Assembly: GCA_944390015.1 (NCBI GenBank)
Contig: CALXOL010000019.1
Coordinates: 1-40,542, forward strand
Direction: 5' to 3'
From: an uncultured Spirochaetaceae bacterium
Lineage (GTDB): Bacteria; Spirochaetota; Spirochaetia; Sphaerochaetales; Sphaerochaetaceae
Length of the DNA stretch: 40,542 nucleotides
Shown: in pieces, positions 25,403 through 33,326 of the stretch
Numbering within the stretch: the stretch's first letter is position 1
Layout of the letters: each line of letters starts with the position of its first letter
Position numbers and translations under genes: made by a program
The notes under the pieces: model-generated
Told to the model about the DNA's origin: nothing
Seen by the model: only the letters and a program-made list of their open reading frames with translations
Database searches by the model: none

Positions 25403-25615
25403 ATGGAAAAGATTCATTACAAATGCCCGAAGTGTGGCAATACAAGATATGTCTCAGATCAGATTCAGACGACCGGTAGCAACTTCTCAAAGATTTTTGA
25501 TATACAGAATAAGAGATTCACGGCAATCTCCTGCACAAATTGCGGATACACTGAGCTCTATAGGAGAAAAAATAATGCAGCCTGGGACATTTTGGATTTT
25601 CTAATCGGCTCCTGA
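25403..25615 (+). CDS. Small zinc-ribbon protein
   Basis: A 70-residue protein with two CxxC knuckles: CPKCGN at the N-terminus and CTNCGYTE in the middle. Between them lies TTGSNFSKIFDIQNKRFTAISC, the pattern of a widespread family of small zinc-ribbon proteins with no settled function, possibly nucleic-acid binding. GGAG overlapping the stop of the metallophosphatase gene sits 5 bases before the ATG at 25403. An in-frame start further upstream (25382) lies inside that gene and has no such support. It ends 1 base from the stop of araR on the other strand. Confidence 0.78.
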   Translation: MEKIHYKCPKCGNTRYVSDQIQTTGSNFSKIFDIQNKRFTAISCTNCGYTELYRRKNNAAWDILDFLIGS

Positions 25616-25616
25616 T

Positions 25617-26690
25617 TTAGCCGCTTGAGCGTGGAATAAGCTCCCATTTCAGTGACATGGATGACGGTTCTTCCTTATTAAGCATAGCTACAAGCATCTC
25701 GGCTGCGCTCTTTCCCGTTTTTTCCCTCTTGTGCCCGAGCGAAGTAATGGGTACGGCACCGATCTGGCTGTAGAAGCTGTTGTCGAAACTTACGACTGAG
25801 ATGTCGGATGGAACTTTCTTTTCAAATTCAATCATCCTTTTAATCAGTGTATATGCGATCTCGTCATTGTAGCATACCACCGCGGTTGAGCCCGAGAGAC
25901 GCTTGTTTATAAACCTGTCAATCCTGTCCGTTCCCTGTCCGCTTATGATTGCCTTTCTGTCCTCACTGTCATACCAGCAGAATGAGCTGTCGTTTATCTT
26001 AAGGCCGGCATCCACCATTGCTGAGACGACACCGTGGTACCGCTCAGGGCCCTGCATGTCATCACTTTTAAATATTCCTGCTATCTTCTTATGACCTTTT
26101 TCAATCAGGTACCGGGTGAGCATGTATCCTCCTCCATAGTTATCATCGAGGACGCATGGGAAATCAGGAAGATTTTTGTATGCACCATGTAAAAACAGTA
26201 CGGGAATCTCCATCTTCCTAAGTTTCATGAATAAGTCGCTGTTCGGGGTTGGAAGAGCGGTCTTGGAGCCCTCTATGAGTATGGCACTGACGCTTTTCTC
26301 CATTAGGGAGAGTAGTATCTCCCTCTCCCTCTCAACCTTGTTTTCCGTGGCATAAACCAGTGTCGAGTATCCGTTTTTCTCGAAAATGTTCTGAGCGTCA
26401 TGCAAAATGGTGGGAAAGATATAGTCATCGATGAATGTTGTGATTACGGCTATCTGCCTTGCATCTGTCCTCTCTTCCCTTATCTCCTTGATATACGATC
26501 CGCTTCCCTGGATTCTTTCAATAAGTCCTTCGCTTTCTAAGACTTCAAGCGCATTGCGCACAGTCTGTCTGCTTACATCGTAAGAAAGGGATATCTCCTT
26601 TTCCGTTGGCATCCTGTTGCTGCCGTTCTTCGTAATTCTTGCAATCTCTCCCCTTAGGAGATCTGCAAGTTGCATGTATTTTGCCGACAC
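25617..26690 (-). CDS. araR: AraR-type arabinose repressor (GntR DNA-binding domain + LacI-type sensor)
   Basis: This 357-residue regulator joins a GntR winged helix (about 1-70, with PTEKEISLSYDVSRQTVRNALEVLESEGLIE split around the recognition helix) to a periplasmic-binding-protein-like sensor domain of the LacI/GalR class (about 78-357, TDARQIAVITTFIDDYIFP onward). This combination is the hallmark of AraR, which leaves DNA on binding L-arabinose. The gene is divergent from a complete arabinose operon, which supports the name. The start is GTG at 26690 with AGGTGG 6 bases upstream. It would repress the operon, and probably itself, through the half-sites in the 297-base gap. Confidence 0.87.
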   Translation of the reverse strand: MSAKYMQLADLLRGEIARITKNGSNRMPTEKEISLSYDVSRQTVRNALEVLESEGLIERIQGSGSYIKEIREERTDARQIAVITTFIDDYIFPTILHDAQNIFEKNGYSTLVYATENKVEREREILLSLMEKSVSAILIEGSKTALPTPNSDLFMKLRKMEIPVLFLHGAYKNLPDFPCVLDDNYGGGYMLTRYLIEKGHKKIAGIFKSDDMQGPERYHGVVSAMVDAGLKINDSSFCWYDSEDRKAIISGQGTDRIDRFINKRLSGSTAVVCYNDEIAYTLIKRMIEFEKKVPSDISVVSFDNSFYSQIGAVPITSLGHKREKTGKSAAEMLVAMLNKEEPSSMSLKWELIPRSSG

Positions 26691-26987
26691 CTTTAACCAC
26701 CTTTGTATGATGATATCATGTTTCTTGGAATATTGGAATTGTATTTATTTTTGAAAGTTGAATACAAAATGTATTTTAAAAACTTATATTTGTATTCTTA
26801 ATGTAATGCTGTTTTTAAAAATAGAGCACTTAGAAATAAAAAAACGAGCTTAAAATGTATTTAAAAAAAATTAAAACAGTAATTTGTATTTAAAATAATG
26901 ATTACTTTCTGTGTCCCTTTAAAAATTTGTTGACAGCTCAAAAAACCCATGGTGTAATTTCAGTAGGATGTCATTGGAGGTAAAAAC
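26691..26987. promoter_or_regulatory. Arabinose control region with five TGTATT half-sites
   Basis: This very AT-rich gap between araR and the arabinose operon holds TGTATT at 26740, 26770, 26791, 26856 and 26885, all on the plus strand. The spacings of 30, 21, 65 and 29 bases are close to whole helical turns. The second copy forms an inverted repeat, AATACA-AAA-TGTATT (26761-26775). Flanks are A/T runs, giving a consensus like ATTTGTATTTAA, related to one half of the Bacillus AraR box. These are the likely AraR sites. An ATGATATCAT palindrome also lies near the araR start (26709-26719). Confidence 0.55.
26930..26958 (+). promoter_or_regulatory. Promoter of the arabinose operon
   Basis: TTGACA (26930-26935), a 17-base spacer and TGTAAT (26953-26958) form a near-consensus sigma70 promoter, the best in the window. 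The last TGTATT half-site lies 40 bases upstream of the -35, so repression probably needs looping or cooperative binding. Confidence 0.75.
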
Positions 26988-27020
26988 ATGGCATCTGAAA
27001 AAAACAAAGGAGAGGTAAAA

Positions 27021-27995
27021 ATGAAGAAATTATTGCTTTCTTTACTCGTTATGCTTCTTGCTGTAACGACAGTATTCGCAGGTGGAGCAGCAGAGGCTGC
27101 AGAAGAAGATGGTGGACTTATCAGAGTAGGTATCATCAATAACGACCCTAACGAATCGGGTTATCGTACTGCTAATGACAACGACATGAAGGCCATGTTC
27201 ACAGAGGAAAACGGCTATGACGCTTCTTTCTTCTATAGCCTTAGGAATGATGAGCAGATTGCAGCGGCTCAGAACTTCATACAGAATGAGGTTGACTACC
27301 TCCTGATTTCCGCAGCAGGAACAGCTGGATGGGATTCTGTTCTTCAGGATGCTCAGAACGCAGGTATCTATGTAATTCTTTTTGACCGCACAATCGATGC
27401 AGATGAAAGCCTCTATGTGGCTTCAATCGTATCTGATATGGCTCTCGAAGGGGAGACTGCGGTTAACTGGCTCGCTTCCCAGGGGCTTGATGAGTACAAC
27501 ATCATCCATATCCAGGGTGTCATGGGTTCTGCAGCTCAGATTGGAAGAACAGGCGCATTGGATGAGATGGTAGCTGCAAACGACAACTGGAATCTCGTAA
27601 CACAGCAGACAGCTGAATGGAACGCAGAGACCGCTCAGCAGATCGTACAGTCTGTAATCGATGCAGGAACTCCGTTCAACGTAATTTATGCTGAGAATGA
27701 TGATATGGCACGTGGCGCTGTCGCTGCTCTGGATAGAGCAAACATCTCACATGGAGTGGATGGAGACGTCATCATCATGGGATTCGATACTAACAAGTGG
27801 GCTCTCGAGGAACTTCTTGCTGGAAGATGGAACTATGATGGACAGTGCAATCCTTTCCAGGCTGCATACATCGATGAGATCATCAAGAATCTTGAGCAGG
27901 GCATTCAGCCAACAGAAAAGGTCATCTACCTTGAAGAGAGAGGATTCGATGCTGCGACTATCACAGCAGAGGATGTTGAGAAGTACGGAATCTAA
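27021..27995 (+). CDS. Sugar ABC transporter substrate-binding protein (YtfQ-like)
   Basis: The protein is a periplasmic type I binding protein of about 324 residues. A signal peptide (MKKLLLSLLVMLLAVTTVFA) precedes GGAAEAAEEDGG, then LIRVGIINNDPNESGYRTAN. The segments GTAGWDSVLQDAQNAGIYVILFDRTID and YAENDDMARGAVAALD match the galactofuranose-binding protein YtfQ. Here arabinose genes follow in the operon, so L-arabinose (or an arabinoside) is the likelier ligand. Two in-frame starts exist: ATG at 26988, after GGAGG, and ATG at 27021, after AAAGGAGAGG. Only the second places the signal peptide at the N-terminus, so I choose it. Confidence 0.88.
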   Translation: MKKLLLSLLVMLLAVTTVFAGGAAEAAEEDGGLIRVGIINNDPNESGYRTANDNDMKAMFTEENGYDASFFYSLRNDEQIAAAQNFIQNEVDYLLISAAGTAGWDSVLQDAQNAGIYVILFDRTIDADESLYVASIVSDMALEGETAVNWLASQGLDEYNIIHIQGVMGSAAQIGRTGALDEMVAANDNWNLVTQQTAEWNAETAQQIVQSVIDAGTPFNVIYAENDDMARGAVAALDRANISHGVDGDVIIMGFDTNKWALEELLAGRWNYDGQCNPFQAAYIDEIIKNLEQGIQPTEKVIYLEERGFDAATITAEDVEKYGI

Positions 27996-28022
27996 TCCGG
28001 TTTAAAAATATTTTCTGGAAGG

Positions 28023-28065
28023 CAAGGCACGGGGAAGCAGAGCCAAATGCTGTCCACGTGCCTTG
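28023..28065 (+). other. Intercistronic hairpin after the binding-protein gene
   Basis: A 9-bp perfect stem (CAAGGCACG with CGTGCCTTG) closes an internal structure with further pairing (AGCAG with CTGT, GG with CC), between the binding-protein and ATPase genes. No U run follows, so it is less a terminator than an mRNA 3'-end stabiliser or partial attenuator. Such hairpins allow more binding protein than membrane components. Confidence 0.6.
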
Positions 28066-28103
28066 ATTGTTAATTGGAAGATTAAAAAAAGGAGTGATAT
28101 GGC

Positions 28104-29609
28104 ATGCAGAAGGATTCTGTTCTTGAAATGAGGGGAATCTCAAAAAGCTTTTATAGCGTAAAAGCACTGCAGAATGTCGATTTTACGCTTAGAGAAGGGG
28201 AAATCCATGCTCTGATGGGTGAAAACGGAGCTGGAAAATCTACACTTATTAAAGTCCTTACTGGTGTGTATGAGAAGGATGAGGGAGAAGTATACCTTAA
28301 GGGTGTTGAAGGTGCTGTTCACATCAAATCTCCCGAAGATGCCCAGAATCTTGGGATAAGCACCGTTTATCAGGAAATTACGCTCTGTCCGAATCTGACC
28401 GTGGCAGAGAACATGTATATAGGTAGAGGCAAAGCAAAAATCACACGGTGGCGTAAGATGAACTCGGATGCTACGAGAATTCTTGAGAGCCTTCAGATTC
28501 CGGCAAAGGCGGACCAGCAGCTTGGAACCTGTTCGATTGCAGTTCAGCAGATGGTTGCCATCGCACGGGCAGTGGATATGGACTGTAAGGTTCTCATACT
28601 CGATGAACCTACATCCTCCCTTGACGAGAATGAGGTTGCTAAACTATTCAAGCTGATGCTTGATTTAAAGAGCCGTGGGGTTGGAATAATTTTCGTAACC
28701 CATTTCCTTGACCAGGTCTACGAGGTCTGTGACAGGATTACTGTCCTCAGGGACGGAAAACTGGTAGGGGAGTACGCCATTGAGAATCTTCCCCGTGTCG
28801 AACTCGTTTCAAAGATGCTTGGAAAGGAGCTTGACGACCTTTCGGAGATAAAGAGTTCAGATGGTTCTGATGAGGTTCTTGGTGAGGTCATATACAAGGC
28901 GGACGGACTTTCAAGTATTGCCTCCAATCCTTTCAATTTTGAAATCCATAAAGGGGAGGTCAATGGTTTTACCGGGCTTTTAGGCTCTGGGCGAAGTGAG
29001 TCTGTTCGTGCGATTTTCGGTGCCGATAAGGTAACAGGGGGAAAAGTTCACATCGATGGAAAGGATGTGCACATCTCAAGACCGAGAGAGGCGATGAAAT
29101 ATGGTATCGGCTATCTTCCTGAGGACAGGAAGAGGGATGGGATCGTAGGAGACCTCTCTGTAAGGGAGAATATAATTCTTGCTCTTCAGGTAATGAAGGG
29201 ATTCTTTGGTCCGATTTCAAGGGCGAAGGCCGAGGAATTTGCTGATAAGTACATCAAGCTCCTTGAGATTAAGACTGAGTCCCCTGACACTCCGATCAAA
29301 TCCTTATCTGGAGGAAACCAGCAGAAGGTCATTCTTGCCAGATGGCTCTTAACAAATCCTCAGTATCTTATTCTGGATGAGCCTACAAGGGGAATCGATA
29401 TCGGAACAAAGATTGAGATTCAGAAGCTCGTGCTTGACCTTGCAAAGGAGGGAAAGAGCGTCACGTTCATCTCCTCTGAGATAGATGAGATGCTTAGAAC
29501 CTGTTCCAAGCTCTATGTTATGAGGGATGGCAAGCAGGTTGGAGAGATCTCGGGTGAGGGTCTGACACAGACTAATGTGATGAATACTATTGCAGGAGGG
29601 GGAAATTGA
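28104..29609 (+). CDS. Sugar ABC transporter ATPase with two nucleotide-binding domains (YtfR/AraG-like)
   Basis: This 501-residue protein has the duplicated ATPase layout of ribose/arabinose/galactofuranose importers. The first domain has Walker A GENGAGKST, Walker B VLILDEPTSSLD and the switch His in FVTHFLDQ; its signature is altered to CSIAVQQMVAIARA. The second domain has the usual degenerate Walker A (GLLGSGRSES), a good signature LSGGNQQKVILARWL and LILDEPTRGID. It powers uptake through the two permeases downstream. GGAG is 9 bases before the ATG, and the stop overlaps the TTG start of the first permease. Confidence 0.93.
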   Translation: MQKDSVLEMRGISKSFYSVKALQNVDFTLREGEIHALMGENGAGKSTLIKVLTGVYEKDEGEVYLKGVEGAVHIKSPEDAQNLGISTVYQEITLCPNLTVAENMYIGRGKAKITRWRKMNSDATRILESLQIPAKADQQLGTCSIAVQQMVAIARAVDMDCKVLILDEPTSSLDENEVAKLFKLMLDLKSRGVGIIFVTHFLDQVYEVCDRITVLRDGKLVGEYAIENLPRVELVSKMLGKELDDLSEIKSSDGSDEVLGEVIYKADGLSSIASNPFNFEIHKGEVNGFTGLLGSGRSESVRAIFGADKVTGGKVHIDGKDVHISRPREAMKYGIGYLPEDRKRDGIVGDLSVRENIILALQVMKGFFGPISRAKAEEFADKYIKLLEIKTESPDTPIKSLSGGNQQKVILARWLLTNPQYLILDEPTRGIDIGTKIEIQKLVLDLAKEGKSVTFISSEIDEMLRTCSKLYVMRDGKQVGEISGEGLTQTNVMNTIAGGGN

Positions 29610-30703
29610 AAGAGATAGCCAATAAGAAAAGCGGCTTGAAGACAGCAACGCAGCTGATGAGAAAGCAGATATTCATTCCTATCGCCGCTCTTTTGATTCT
29701 TGTATTATTCAATCTTATCGCGGATCCTTCGTTCTTCCAGATAAATTATGCGAAGAACAGCGCAGGAGATCCTGTTCTCTCCGGTTATCTGATTACGATA
29801 TTGGATAATGCATCCGAACTTGCCATCCTGGCAATCGGCATGACCCTTGTAACGGCCGCTTCAGGTGGTCAGGACATAAGCGTCGGTGCTGCAATTGCCA
29901 TAAGCGGAAGCGTGGTTCTACGTGTCCTCTGCGGGGATAACCCACGTCCTGAGGAGATGCAGGCATCCATTCTTACTGCATTCCTGGTAAGCTGTCTTGT
30001 ATCGATGCTCTTCGGTGCTTTCAACGGTACTTTGGTCGCTTATTTTAACATACAGCCGATGATTGCGACATTGATCCTCTATACTGCGGGAAGATCGATT
30101 GCCGCATGGATTAACAATAACAGGCTTCCTATAATATCAGATCCGGTATTCGGGTATTTTGGAACGTTCATCCCGGGAATTCCAATACCAACACCGATAT
30201 TCATAGCCGCAGCATGCATGATAATAATCGCGCTTGTTCTTAAGTTTACGACGCTTGGCCTTTATACGCAGGCAGTAGGAATAAACCCAAATTCGGCTAA
30301 ACTCAATGGCATTAATCCACAGTTGATAAAGTTCATCACATATGTGATCATGGGACTTTGTGTAGCCGTTGCAGGATTTATAAAAGTCACGAGGTTCTCT
30401 ACGATAAACTACTCCGTAGTCGCTGCGGATATCGAGATGGATGCAATCCTTGCAGTTGCTCTTGGAGGAAACGCACTCTCTGGAGGACGATTCAGCATGG
30501 TCTCATCCATACTCGGTGCGTATGTGATTCAGTTCCTGACTACGACGCTCTTCAAGTTCAATGTCTCTTCGAGTGCTCTTCCTGCATATAAGGCAATAGT
30601 CGTCATAGTACTAGTTATAATCAGTGCTCCGACTGTGAGGGAGAAGCTTTCAAAGTTCTGGAAGAGAATACAGACATCGAGAATCAGGAAGGAGGCCGCA
30701 TGA
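29606..30703 (+). CDS. Sugar ABC transporter permease 1 (YtfT-like)
   Basis: The 365-residue membrane protein has eight to ten helices and the BPD_transp_2 fold of ribose-type permeases. Family marks are ASELAILAIGMTLVTAASGGQDISVGA near the front and EMDAILAVALGGNALSGGRFSM near the end, where the coupling to the ATPase is made. The insertion after TM1 (FFQINYAKNSAGDPVLSGYL) is characteristic of YtfT. The start is TTG at 29606, overlapping the ATPase stop (TTGA) with GGAGGGGG before it. It ends 4 bases inside the second permease gene. Confidence 0.9.
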   Translation: MKEIANKKSGLKTATQLMRKQIFIPIAALLILVLFNLIADPSFFQINYAKNSAGDPVLSGYLITILDNASELAILAIGMTLVTAASGGQDISVGAAIAISGSVVLRVLCGDNPRPEEMQASILTAFLVSCLVSMLFGAFNGTLVAYFNIQPMIATLILYTAGRSIAAWINNNRLPIISDPVFGYFGTFIPGIPIPTPIFIAAACMIIIALVLKFTTLGLYTQAVGINPNSAKLNGINPQLIKFITYVIMGLCVAVAGFIKVTRFSTINYSVVAADIEMDAILAVALGGNALSGGRFSMVSSILGAYVIQFLTTTLFKFNVSSSALPAYKAIVVIVLVIISAPTVREKLSKFWKRIQTSRIRKEAA

Positions 30704-31746
30704 TGAAGACTGCTTTTAACAAGAAGACAAGAAAACTTGCGATGATGTCGGATACGAATCTCCTTCTCACGATTACAATCGTTGTTTTCGTACTGATGTA
30801 CCTCTCTGCCATGCTCTTCATAGGACGAGGCTTCCTCCGTTTCCAGATGTTCTTTAACATACTCAATGAGAATGCCGCCTTGATAATACTTTCCTGTGGA
30901 ATGAGCATCGTCATGATAACCGGAGGCATCGACATCTCAGTCGGCAAGCTTACGGCTCTTATCTGTATGAGCGCCGCGGTTAATCTCGATTACCAGGGTG
31001 GAAATGTTATGACTGCGGTTCTTCTCTCTCTTGCAATAGGAATTGCATTCGGCCTTGTACAGGGTTATCTTGTGGCATACCTGGATATCCAGCCGTTCAT
31101 CGTAACTCTTGCAGGTATGTTCTTCGCAAAAGGTATGACTACGATTGTTAATTCAACACAGTTCAATGTAGAGAACGAGGCTTTCGTGGCTTTGAAGAAT
31201 ACAAGGGTGTATGTTCCTGGAACGGGTTATGTGAATAGGCTCGGGGTATATGTACCATCCTATGTCGAGATAGGAGTCATCATCGCACTTTTGACCGTTG
31301 CGCTGCTCTTCGTGATTCTCAGATGGACAAAGCTTGGAAGAAGCTTCTACGCTGTGGGTGGAAACTCCCAGAGTGCGAACATGCTCGGAATAAACGTCAA
31401 GAGAACGAAGTTCCTTGCACACCTTCTTTGCGGACTACTTGCTGGAATCGGCGGTTTCGTCTACTTCCTGCATGTCGGTTCTGGTGCTCCCTCTCATGCT
31501 ACGGGAGCCGAGATGAATGCCATCGCATCCTCCATAATCGGTGGAACGATGCTCACTGGCGGAGTCGGGAATATCATAGGAACTCTCTTTGGAGTACTTT
31601 CTCTAAGTACGATTAAGAATATAGTAACGATGCTTGGTCTTGATGATGCATGGTGGACCAATATTACAGTCGCACTCATGATCTGTATCTTCCTCGTCGT
31701 ACAGTCTGTCGTTCTTCTGAGAAAGAGGGGAAAAACAAAGGCTTAG
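30700..31746 (+). CDS. Sugar ABC transporter permease 2 (YjfF-like)
   Basis: The 348-residue protein is a second BPD_transp_2 permease, paired with the one before it. It has about ten helices, with ALIILSCGMSIVMITGGIDISVGKLTAL and EMNAIASSIIGGTMLTGGVGNIIGT as family signatures. YtfT and YjfF together form the heterodimeric pore in the galactofuranose system. ATG at 30700 overlaps the preceding stop; a second ATG at 30703 is equally possible given GGAGG at 30691-30695. The kinase gene follows without a gap. Confidence 0.9.
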   Translation: MMKTAFNKKTRKLAMMSDTNLLLTITIVVFVLMYLSAMLFIGRGFLRFQMFFNILNENAALIILSCGMSIVMITGGIDISVGKLTALICMSAAVNLDYQGGNVMTAVLLSLAIGIAFGLVQGYLVAYLDIQPFIVTLAGMFFAKGMTTIVNSTQFNVENEAFVALKNTRVYVPGTGYVNRLGVYVPSYVEIGVIIALLTVALLFVILRWTKLGRSFYAVGGNSQSANMLGINVKRTKFLAHLLCGLLAGIGGFVYFLHVGSGAPSHATGAEMNAIASSIIGGTMLTGGVGNIIGTLFGVLSLSTIKNIVTMLGLDDAWWTNITVALMICIFLVVQSVVLLRKRGKTKA

Positions 31747-31755
31747 GAGGTTATG

Positions 31756-33312
31756 ATGACAATTGATTTATCATCCTGCTATCTGGGAATAGAATTCGGT
31801 TCGACAAGAATCAAAGCCGTTTTAATCTCTTCCGATTATGTTCCACTTGCCTCTGGAGGCTATACATGGGCCGATCATCTTGAGTCAGGATACTGGTCAT
31901 ATACCATGGACGAGGTTAAGAAAGGGCTCAGAAGCTGCTATGCGGAGCTTAAGAAGGAAGTAAGAGATAGATACGGCGTCGTTATCAATAAAGTAGGTGC
32001 GATCGGCATTTCTGCGATGATGCATGGTTATCTTCCTTTCGATAAGAATTGGGAGCTGTTAACTCCGTTTAGAACGTGGAGAAACACAACCACAGGAGAG
32101 GCTGCGGAAAAACTTACTGAGCTTTTCTCTTTTAACATTCCTCAGCGCTGGAGTGTCGCACATCTTTATCAGGCTATACTCAATAAAGAAGATCATGTAG
32201 CACGCATCTCATATCTGACGACACTTTCTGGGTATGTGCATTATCTTCTCACATCGGAGAATGTACTCGGGGTAGGAGATGCTTCCGGCATGTTCCCCAT
32301 CGATTCAGATACATGCGGTTATGACAGTGTGATGGCATCAAAATTCAAGGCCCTCACAGGGCTCGATATCCTTGAAATCCTTCCCAATGTGCTTAAGGCA
32401 GGGGATGATGCGGGATCTCTCACAGCTGAGGGTGCGCTTCTTCTGGATGAGGATGGAGATCTGGAGATCGGCATTCCGTTTGCTCCTCCTGAGGGGGATG
32501 CGGGAACAGGAATGACTGCTACGGACTCAGTACGTGAGAGGACGGGAAACGTCTCTGCAGGGACATCTATTTTCTCCATGGTTGTTCTGGAAAAGATGCT
32601 TAATGCCGTACACCCGGAGATAGACATGGTTACCACCCCAACGGGAAAACCTGTGGCAATGGTGCATTGCAATAACTGTACTACGGATATGAACAGTTAT
32701 GTATCGATCATAAGGGAAGCTGTTGAGCTTATGGGCGGAAACAGTGATCTTGATGAGATATACCGTCTGCTTTATAAGAAATGCCTTGAGGGCGAGCTGG
32801 ATGCAGGAGCTTATACCGTCTATAACTACATCTCGGGGGAGCCTGTTGTCGGTCTCAATGATGGAAAGCCTATAATCGTAAGAAGAGCGGATAAGCCTGC
32901 GAGGCTGGCGGATTTCGTGAGAGCACACCTTTATTCAGCTCTTGCTGCCCTTGCGTATGGCATGTCAATTCTAAGGGATGAAGGGGTGAAGATAGATCGC
33001 CTGATGGGGCATGGAGGACTATTCCGTCACCCCGTGACAGGTGCGAAGTTCCTTGCCTCTGCAGTCGATGCCTCGGTATATACGATGAAAACCGCAGGCG
33101 AGGGTGGTCCGTACGGAATGGCCCTTTTAGCCGCATATAGGATCAGAGGGAAAGGTTTAAGCCTTGAGGACTTCCTCGATGAGAAGGTGTTTAAGGATGC
33201 AGAAGGGTCCAGAATGGATCCTCTGGAGAGTGAAGTAAAAGGATTCAAGGCCTATCTTGATAGATTCCTAAAAGGTCTTGATGTGGAGAAGATCGCGATA
33301 CGCTGTTTTTGA
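31756..33312 (+). CDS. araB: FGGY-family sugar kinase, probable L-ribulokinase
   Basis: The protein has 518 residues and the two-lobed FGGY kinase fold: the N-terminal phosphate loop YLGIEFGSTRIKAVLI, a central AIGISAMMHGYLPFD, GDAGTGMTATDSVRERTGNVSAGTS and the C-terminal LMGHGGLFRHPVTGAKFLASAV. It should phosphorylate L-ribulose to L-ribulose-5-phosphate. It is shorter than and distinct from the E. coli AraB type, so the name rests mainly on its place between the importer and araA/araD. Two ATGs occur; 31756 has the better spacing to AGGAGG than 31753. The stop lies 14 bases before the araA start. Confidence 0.78.
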   Translation: MTIDLSSCYLGIEFGSTRIKAVLISSDYVPLASGGYTWADHLESGYWSYTMDEVKKGLRSCYAELKKEVRDRYGVVINKVGAIGISAMMHGYLPFDKNWELLTPFRTWRNTTTGEAAEKLTELFSFNIPQRWSVAHLYQAILNKEDHVARISYLTTLSGYVHYLLTSENVLGVGDASGMFPIDSDTCGYDSVMASKFKALTGLDILEILPNVLKAGDDAGSLTAEGALLLDEDGDLEIGIPFAPPEGDAGTGMTATDSVRERTGNVSAGTSIFSMVVLEKMLNAVHPEIDMVTTPTGKPVAMVHCNNCTTDMNSYVSIIREAVELMGGNSDLDEIYRLLYKKCLEGELDAGAYTVYNYISGEPVVGLNDGKPIIVRRADKPARLADFVRAHLYSALAALAYGMSILRDEGVKIDRLMGHGGLFRHPVTGAKFLASAVDASVYTMKTAGEGGPYGMALLAAYRIRGKGLSLEDFLDEKVFKDAEGSRMDPLESEVKGFKAYLDRFLKGLDVEKIAIRCF

Positions 33313-33326
33313 TAAAGGAGGAAAAA

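Noticed and set aside
26691-26987. CRISPR-like repeats in the arabinose control region
   Set aside because: The repeated unit is only 6-8 bases with irregular spacing, which fits regulator half-sites, not repeats and spacers.
33309-33326. TTG start for araA
   Set aside because: The AAGGAGG ribosome binding site lies after it; ATG at 33327 matches AraA N-termini.
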